Source: JBGOUJ01 sp041477005 (GTDB lineage: Bacteria > Acidobacteriota > Terriglobia > Bryobacterales > JACQDG01). Taken from it: a DNA stretch of 18,955 nt. The notes beneath the pieces are model-generated. The model ran no database searches. It was not told the origin of the DNA and worked only from the letters and a program-made list of their open reading frames with translations. Shown here in pieces: positions 13,434 through 18,955 of the stretch (its first letter is position 1; each line of letters starts with the position of its first letter). The stretch is from NCBI GenBank assembly GCA_041477005.1, contig JBGOUJ010000077.1, positions 1 through 18,955 on the forward strand, given 5' to 3'. The translations under genes were made by a program, and so were the position numbers.

Positions 13434-14153
13434 CATCAGCCATCAGCAACCAGCCGTCAGCTATCAGGCATCAGCCATCAGCCGGCGGCCATCAGCCATC
13501 AGCCATCAGCTATCAGCAACCAGCCGGCAGCAACCAGCTATCAGCAACCAGCCGGCAGCAACCAGCCGGCAGCAACCAGCCGGCAGCAACCAGCCGTCAG
13601 CAACCAGCCGTCAGCTATCAGCCATCAGCCATCAGCCATCAGCTATCAGCTATCAGCCATCAGCTATCAGCTATCAGCTATCAGCTATCAGCTATCAGCA
13701 ACCAGCCATCAGCCGGCAGCCATCAGCAACCGGCCATCAGCCGTCAGCAGCCAGCCGGCAGCTATCAGCCGTCAGCTATCAGCCGTCAGCAACCAGCTAT
13801 CAGCCGTCAGCAACCAGCCATCAGCCGTCAGCCGGCAGCAAACCAGCCGTCAGCTAGCCAGCCGTCAGCTAGCCAGCCATCAGCAACCAGCCATCAGCCG
13901 GCACCCATCAGCAACCGGCCATCAGCCATCAGCCGGCAGCAAACCAGCCGTCAGCTAGCCAGCCGTCAGCTAGCCAGCCATCAGCAACCAGCCATCAGCA
14001 ACCAGCCATCAGCCGGCAGCAACCGGCCGTCAGCTATCAGGCATCAGCCATCAGCCGGCAGCAACCAGCCGTCAGCTATCAGGCATCAGCCGTCAGCAAC
14101 CAGCCGTCAGCCGTCAGCCATCAGCCGGCAGCTATCAGCCAGCGGGCACCAGC
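13434..14153 (+). repeat. Heptamer tandem array, about 100 units of NNNCAGC
   Basis: About 720 bases can be cut almost without remainder into heptamers ending in CAGC. The first three bases come from a small set: CAT, TAT, AAC, CGT, CGG and rarely AGC. Runs such as TATCAGC x5 (around 13648-13682) and alternating AACCAGC/CGGCAGC (13546-13587) are clear. A few units are 8 bases (AAACCAGC, TAGCCAGC) and a few have CAGG, CGGC or CACC ends. A 66-base block at 13833-13898 recurs exactly at 13934-13999, showing segmental duplication. Because 7 is not a multiple of 3, the array is open in several frames, giving spurious Ser/Gln/Pro-rich frames. The array has no spacers of CRISPR type. It separates the divergently transcribed radical SAM and crotonase genes. 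Confidence 0.95.
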
Positions 14154-14171
14154 ACTTTCGAGGCTCCGCTT

Positions 14172-14231
14172 GCTGGTCGCCGATTGCTGGTTGCTGATCG
14201 CTGACGGCTGATAGCTGATGGCCGCCGGCTG
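14172..14231 (-). repeat. Inverted closing arm of the heptamer array
   Basis: After 18 bases of unrelated sequence the heptamers reappear in the opposite orientation: GCTGGTC, GCCGATT, GCTGGTT, GCTGATC, GCTGACG, GCTGATA, GCTGATG and GCCGCCG. The outer 18 bases (14214-14231) are the exact reverse complement of 13479-13496, including the rare CGGCGGC unit found only near the array's left end. Across 46 bases (13479-13524 against 14186-14231) the arms match at 43 positions in register. It ends 29 bases before the ribosome-binding site of the next gene. Confidence 0.9.
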
Positions 14232-14274
14232 TGTTATCTGAGAAAATAGCGCCTTCTGCCGGAGGACGACCCAG

Positions 14275-15108
14275 ATGCCGTACCAAGAGATTCTTTACCA
14301 AGTCTCGAACCGCGTTGCTACCCTCACCCTCAACCGGCCCGACAAGCTGAACGCGTGGACCATGCGGATGGAAGAAGAAGTCGGCGCTGCGCTTGGCGAG
14401 GCCGCGGCGGACGACGGCGTCCGCGTCATCATCCTGACCGGCGCGGGGCGCGGCTTCTGCGCCGGGGCCGACATGAGCCTGCTCAGCGCGGTCGTCAAAG
14501 ACGGCGGCGCGAGTGGCGAACGGTTGCGGCCCGGGTCGGGACCGGATGTCCAGGGCGATGCCGACGTCCGCGCGGATTTCCGCAGGAGACACGTCTGGCT
14601 CGTTTCCATCCCCAAGCCAATCATCGCCGCGATCAACGGGCCGGCCGTGGGCCTCGGCTTCATCCTGCCGATATACTGCGACTTGCGATTTGCTTCCGAT
14701 CAAGCCCGCTTCTCGACCGTGTTTGCCAGGCGCGGGCTGGTCGCGGAGTACGGGATGGCCTGGATGCTGCCGCGGCTGATCGGCGTGGGCAACACCGTGG
14801 AGCTGCTGTTCTCCGCTCGCACCATCGATGCCGCCGAAGCACTGCGGATCGGGCTGGTCCAGCGGGTGCTCCCACAGGAAGGCTTCCTCGAAGCCGTCCA
14901 GGCCTACGCCGCCGAACTCGCCTCCACCGTTTCTCCACGCTCGCTGCGCGTGATGAAGTACCAGATTTACGAGGCGCAGTTCCAGACGCTCGGCGAGGCG
15001 GTGGATCTGGCCGGCGATGAGATGGTCGGCAGCTTCGCCAGCGAGGATTTCCGCGAGGGCGTGGCCCACTTCCTCGAGAAGCGCGCGCCGGCCTTCACCG
15101 GGAGATGA
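14275..15108 (+). CDS. Crotonase (enoyl-CoA hydratase/isomerase) family protein
   Basis: A 277-residue CoA-binding crotonase with GGAGG at 14261-14265 and a 9-base spacer to the ATG. The oxyanion-hole segments are GRGFCAGADMSLL (59-71) and NGPAVGLG (121-128). Counting from the latter, the positions of the two rat hydratase glutamates (144 and 164) hold Ile130 and Phe150. The acidic residue Glu158 in GLVAEYG falls where dienoyl-CoA isomerase and PaaG-type enzymes keep an acid. This suggests an isomerase or other crotonase reaction instead of simple hydration. The stop overlaps an ATG as ATGA at 15105-15108, linking it to the acyl-CoA dehydrogenase. It is the first gene of a putative fatty-acyl catabolic operon and lies directly downstream of the heptamer repeat. 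Confidence 0.88.
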   Translation: MPYQEILYQVSNRVATLTLNRPDKLNAWTMRMEEEVGAALGEAAADDGVRVIILTGAGRGFCAGADMSLLSAVVKDGGASGERLRPGSGPDVQGDADVRADFRRRHVWLVSIPKPIIAAINGPAVGLGFILPIYCDLRFASDQARFSTVFARRGLVAEYGMAWMLPRLIGVGNTVELLFSARTIDAAEALRIGLVQRVLPQEGFLEAVQAYAAELASTVSPRSLRVMKYQIYEAQFQTLGEAVDLAGDEMVGSFASEDFREGVAHFLEKRAPAFTGR

Positions 15109-15110
15109 CT

Positions 15111-16313
<1,203 letters not shown>

Positions 16314-17024
16314 ATGGGAACCCTCGTTCTGGTCCGCCACGGCCAAGCCGGAATCTTCGAGCAGCAGTACGACTGCCTTTCCCCGACCGGCGAGGCCCAG
16401 GCCCGCAGGCTCGGAGAATACTGGACGCGTCTCGGCGTCCGGTTTGACGCGGTCTTCACCGGCACGCTCGCCCGCCAGCGCGGCACCGAGGCGGTGGTGA
16501 GGGCCTGCTACGCCGCCGCGGGAGTCGATTGGCCGGAGCCCGAGGCCAGCTCCGCCTTCAACGAGTTCGAGGCCGAAGGGATCGTGAGCAAGCTGGGGCC
16601 GCTGCTGGCCGAGGCCGATCCGGGGTTTCGCGAGCTTTGGGAGGAGCGCCAGGCCGACCCGGCCAATAACAAGCGTTTTTTCAAAATGTTCGAGGCGCTG
16701 ATGGCGCGGTGGCAGGAGGGGTCGCTCGCCGCACCCGGCATCGAGTCGTGGAGGGCCTTTCGCGAGCGCGTCACCACGGCCCTGGAAGCGATCGTGGAAG
16801 ACCGCCGCCGCGGCCGCCGGGTTGTCGCCTTCACCTCCGGAGGCGTCATCGGAGTGGCCGGGGCGCTGGCCCTCCGAGCCCCCGACCACAGCGCCCTGGA
16901 AGTGAATTGGCTGAGCAAGAACGGCTCGATGACGGAATTCCGTTTCCGCGCCGGGCGGCTCTCGCTCGACTGCTTCAACGCCGTCCCGCACCTCGACGAT
17001 CCGGCTTTGATTACGTATTGGTGA
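16314..17024 (+). CDS. Histidine phosphatase superfamily protein lacking the second histidine
   Basis: A 236-residue protein with the branch-1 histidine phosphatase start LVRHGQAG (phosphoacceptor His9 with Arg8) and LSPTGEAQARRLGEY. VFTGTLARQRGTE follows at the second-arginine loop, then acidic NEFEAEG. At the normal second-His position (SHGG) it reads FTSGGVIG, so Ser175 stands in. I recall SSGG/TSGG as common in a subgroup of this family, so the loss may be ancestral instead of decay. The ATG follows the acyl-CoA dehydrogenase stop directly with no gap, so the two are surely co-translated. The substrate is unknown. Because the partner is ACAD10/11-like, a phosphorylated acyl or CoA-linked intermediate is an attractive idea. 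Confidence 0.85.
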   Translation: MGTLVLVRHGQAGIFEQQYDCLSPTGEAQARRLGEYWTRLGVRFDAVFTGTLARQRGTEAVVRACYAAAGVDWPEPEASSAFNEFEAEGIVSKLGPLLAEADPGFRELWEERQADPANNKRFFKMFEALMARWQEGSLAAPGIESWRAFRERVTTALEAIVEDRRRGRRVVAFTSGGVIGVAGALALRAPDHSALEVNWLSKNGSMTEFRFRAGRLSLDCFNAVPHLDDPALITYW

Positions 17025-17073
17025 GCGGGGCGGGCCTGTGGGCTTGCTCGGTTCGCCGCCGCAAGGTGATATC

Positions 17074-17088
17074 ATGAGCGGCTCGTGA
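17074..17088 (+). promoter_or_regulatory. Four-codon mini-ORF (MSGS) overlapping the MFS start
   Basis: ATG at 17074 is followed by three codons and a TGA that overlaps the GTG start at 17085. It has the better ribosome-binding site: AGGTGAT at 17064-17070, matching the 16S tail over seven bases. The GTG itself would be 14 bases from that site. The mini-ORF may load ribosomes and hand them over by termination-reinitiation. It could also be chance. Confidence 0.3.
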
Positions 17089-18434
17089 CTACGCCCCCGG
17101 CGAAATCCGTCATCGCGGAGAGCGATCCCTATCCGGCTGCCGGGTATGCCTGGTACGTGGTGGGGGCGCTGACCGTCGTCTACGTCTTTTCCTTCATCGA
17201 CCGGCAGATTCTGAGCCTGCTGGTGAGGCCGCTCCGGCGCGATATTGGCATCAGTGATACGCAGATAAGCCTGCTGCTGGGGTTCGCCTTCGCCGTGTTC
17301 TACACGGCGTCCGGCATCCCGCTGGGGCGGCTGGCCGATTCGATGTCCCGCCGCACGATCATCGCCGCCGGGTTTGCGGTCTGGAGCCTGTTTACCGCCG
17401 GCTGCGGGCTGGCGAGAAACTTTTTGCAGATGCTGCTGCTGCGGACCGGCGTGGGCGTCGGCGAGGCGGCGCTTTCGCCCGCGGCCTACTCGCTGATCTC
17501 CGACTACTTCCCTCCGCACCGGCGCGCCACGGCCATCAGCGTTTACGGCATGGGCATCTATCTCGGGGCCGGCCTCGCCTTGCTTCTGGGCGGCGTGGTC
17601 ATCGGGGTTGCTTCCGCGCAGGAAGCCTGGGTGCTGCCGCTGGCCGGCGCCGTGCGGCCGTGGCAGTTGATCCTCCTCGCCGTGGGCTTGCCCGGAGTCC
17701 TGCTGGCGCCGCTGCTCTATGCCATACGCGAGCCGGTGCGGCGCGGCAGCGCGCGGGCCGTGGGCCGGATTCCGCTCCGCCAGGTCCTCTCCTATATGGG
17801 GCGCAACCGCCGGACTTTTCTTTGCCACAATTTCGGCCTCGGGCTGACGGCGTTCGGCACGTACGCCGGCGGGGCCTGGGACCCGACGTTCTTCATCCGC
17901 ACCTACGGCTGGAGCGCGGAACGAGCCGGCGTGGTGCTGGGGGCGATCATTATGATCGCCGGGTCGGCCGGCATCGTGGCCGGCGGGCGCTTCGCCGACT
18001 GGCTCGCCGAGCGCGGCCATCGCGACTCCAAAATGCGCGTGGCAATGTATGCCACGCTGGCGAATGTTCCCCTCGCGTTGGCCATGTATTCTTCGCCGAA
18101 CGCCGCTCTGGCGGCAGTGCTGTTCGTCCCGCACTTGTTTTTCACCAGCGCGCCATACGGCGTGGCGCCGGCGGCGATCCAGGAGATGATGCCCAACGCC
18201 ATGCGGGGGCAGGCTTCGGCGTTGTATCTCTTGGTCAATACCCTGGTCGGACTGGGACTGGGACCGACGGCCGTCGCCCTGCTGACCGATTACGCCTTTC
18301 ACAACGATGCCGCCATTCGGTATTCTCTGCTCATTGTGAGCGCGTCCGGGTCGCTCGCCTCCGCGGCCGTGCTCGGCCTCGGCTTGAAGCCGTTCTTGGA
18401 GAGCCTGGAGCGCTTGAAGGAGTACGAGTCGTGA
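17085..18434 (+). CDS. MFS transporter, Spinster-like
   Basis: A polytopic inner-membrane protein of 449 residues with about 12 hydrophobic segments. The first is YVVGALTVVYVFSFIDRQIL. The MFS motif A is GIPLGRLADSMSRRTII between helices 2 and 3. RTGVGVGEAALSPAAYSLISDYFPPHRRATAISVYGMG marks helices 4-5, with features of the Spinster branch (GVGEAxxxPxAxxLIxDxFPxxxR). A long central cytosolic loop (YAIREPVRRGSARAVGRIPL) separates two halves. The substrate cannot be told; within a fatty-acyl catabolism cluster it may import the carboxylic acid being degraded. The start is GTG because no in-frame ATG precedes the first helix. The gap to the phosphatase gene is 60 bases. Confidence 0.9.
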   Translation: MTTPPAKSVIAESDPYPAAGYAWYVVGALTVVYVFSFIDRQILSLLVRPLRRDIGISDTQISLLLGFAFAVFYTASGIPLGRLADSMSRRTIIAAGFAVWSLFTAGCGLARNFLQMLLLRTGVGVGEAALSPAAYSLISDYFPPHRRATAISVYGMGIYLGAGLALLLGGVVIGVASAQEAWVLPLAGAVRPWQLILLAVGLPGVLLAPLLYAIREPVRRGSARAVGRIPLRQVLSYMGRNRRTFLCHNFGLGLTAFGTYAGGAWDPTFFIRTYGWSAERAGVVLGAIIMIAGSAGIVAGGRFADWLAERGHRDSKMRVAMYATLANVPLALAMYSSPNAALAAVLFVPHLFFTSAPYGVAPAAIQEMMPNAMRGQASALYLLVNTLVGLGLGPTAVALLTDYAFHNDAAIRYSLLIVSASGSLASAAVLGLGLKPFLESLERLKEYES

Positions 18435-18458
18435 ACTTGACCACAATTCGGGCGGCTG

Positions 18459-18737
18459 GTGGCGCTGGCTCGCCAAATCGAGCGAAACGGCCGGCCGGCG
18501 GCGGAAGATCCGGTGGTCCGGCAGAAGCTCGGCACGACGGCATGGGGCTGGGGATGGTCGAGATGGCGCCACGCTCGAAGAGATGGGCCGGGCCGTGGCG
18601 CTGGCTCGCCAAATCGAGCGGAACGGCCGGCCGGCGGCGGAAGATCCGGTGGTCCGGCAGAAGCTCGGCACGACGGCATGGGGCTGGGGATGGTCGAGAT
18701 GGCGCCGCGCTCGAAGAGATGGGCCGTGCCGTGGCGC
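18459..18737 (+). repeat. 136-bp tandem duplication between the MFS and crotonase genes
   Basis: Copy 1 is 18459-18594 and copy 2 is 18595-18730, differing at three positions (133 of 136 identical), followed by seven bases of a third copy. The unit length is not a multiple of three, so it does not repeat in one frame. One frame of each copy reads ALARQIERNGRPAAED followed by PVVRQKL, which resembles the central helical region of acyl-CoA dehydrogenases and may be a gene remnant. It fills most of the 347-base gene-free stretch 18435-18781; no other feature is seen there apart from the ribosome-binding site. Confidence 0.9.
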
Positions 18738-18771
18738 CGGGACCGTCTATCATCGGGAGAGGATTGCGAGA

Positions 18772-18780
18772 GAGGTGATC
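18772..18780 (+). promoter_or_regulatory. Extended Shine-Dalgarno GAGGTGATC
   Basis: Nine bases are fully complementary to the common 16S rRNA 3' tail (GATCACCTC). The core GAGG lies six bases before the ATG at 18782, which fixes the start of the last gene. Confidence 0.7.
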
Positions 18781-18781
18781 C

Positions 18782-18955
18782 ATGAGTGAGCTGGTCCGGT
18801 TCGCGAAGCACGGAGAAATCGGGGTCATCACCATCGACAATCCGCCGGTGAACGCGTTGAGCCCGGGCGTGCCCGAGGGGATCGCTTCGTCTATCGCCGC
18901 GGCCGTCGGCGACGCGACGATTCGCGCGATCGTGTTGATCGGCGCCGGCCGTACC
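18782..18955 (+). CDS. Crotonase-domain protein, N-terminal fragment (probably FadB-like bifunctional enzyme)
   Basis: Fifty-eight codons run off the window end without a stop. The start MSELVRFAKHGEIGVITIDNPPVNALSPGVPEGI has the crotonase beta strand plus NPPVNALS. That wording is typical of the hydratase half of bifunctional enoyl-CoA hydratase / 3-hydroxyacyl-CoA dehydrogenases. AIVLIGAGRT leads into where the CxAGAD oxyanion segment would begin. It would continue beta-oxidation after the acyl-CoA dehydrogenase. Whether the dehydrogenase half exists cannot be seen. Confidence 0.8.
   Translation, partial: MSELVRFAKHGEIGVITIDNPPVNALSPGVPEGIASSIAAAVGDATIRAIVLIGAGRT

Noticed and set aside
13237..13857. 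A 206-codon plus-strand frame rich in Ser, Gln, Pro and Ala
   Set aside because: Most of it is the translated heptamer array; a 7-base period gives a 7-residue repeat in any open frame and no start signal or family pattern is present.
13434..14153. CRISPR array
   Set aside because: There are no 20-40 base repeats separated by unique spacers, no cas genes, and the units are contiguous heptamers.

Overview
The window looks like a piece of a GC-rich Gram-negative bacterial chromosome. An acidobacterial (Solibacter/Bryobacter-like) origin is my best guess. The reasons are the hopanoid gene set, the outer-membrane-type beta-barrel protein, the fatty-acid catabolism genes and the unusual load of short-period dispersed repeats. 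No rRNA or marker gene is present, so the taxonomy is inference.

Layout. (1) 1-206 is the 3' end of a nucleotide-sugar dehydrogenase gene. (2) 287-8369 is a dense plus-strand operon: ispH, shc, hpnH, hpnA, hpnG and two zinc medium-chain dehydrogenases. Five of the six junctions overlap, by 4 to 28 bases. An extended -10 promoter lies in front of ispH. The enzymes form a route: IspH makes IPP/DMAPP, Shc cyclises squalene, HpnH adds the adenosyl group, HpnG removes adenine, and HpnA is a hopanoid-associated epimerase. The two sorbitol-dehydrogenase-like enzymes are candidates for the poorly assigned reduction of ribosylhopane to bacteriohopanetetrol. (3) 8528-11222 is a second overlapping set: a LolD/MacB-type ABC ATPase, an exported LolA-like lipid-carrier protein and a beta-barrel outer-membrane protein. 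It may be an envelope lipid-trafficking module, perhaps for hopanoids, but no permease is visible. (4) 11457-13022 (minus strand) is a cobalamin-binding radical SAM enzyme of unknown substrate. (5) 13023-14274 has no gene. It holds an array of about 100 heptamers of the form NNNCAGC, closed by an inverted arm. (6) 14275-18955 is a fatty-acyl-CoA catabolism cluster: an atypical crotonase, an ACAD10/11-like acyl-CoA dehydrogenase, a histidine-phosphatase-fold protein, a Spinster-like MFS transporter, a 136-bp tandem duplication and the start of another crotonase-domain protein.

The most unusual theme is four independent short-period repeats placed exactly at gene boundaries. They are a 7-mer AAAGGCA-type inverted pair ending at the hpnA start codon, a 10-mer CGCGAATNNA hairpin before the ABC ATPase, an 8-mer CTCTGTGC run that encodes the core of a signal peptide, and the giant CAGC heptamer array. 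All coordinates and motifs were read by eye. No database search, folding or alignment program was run.
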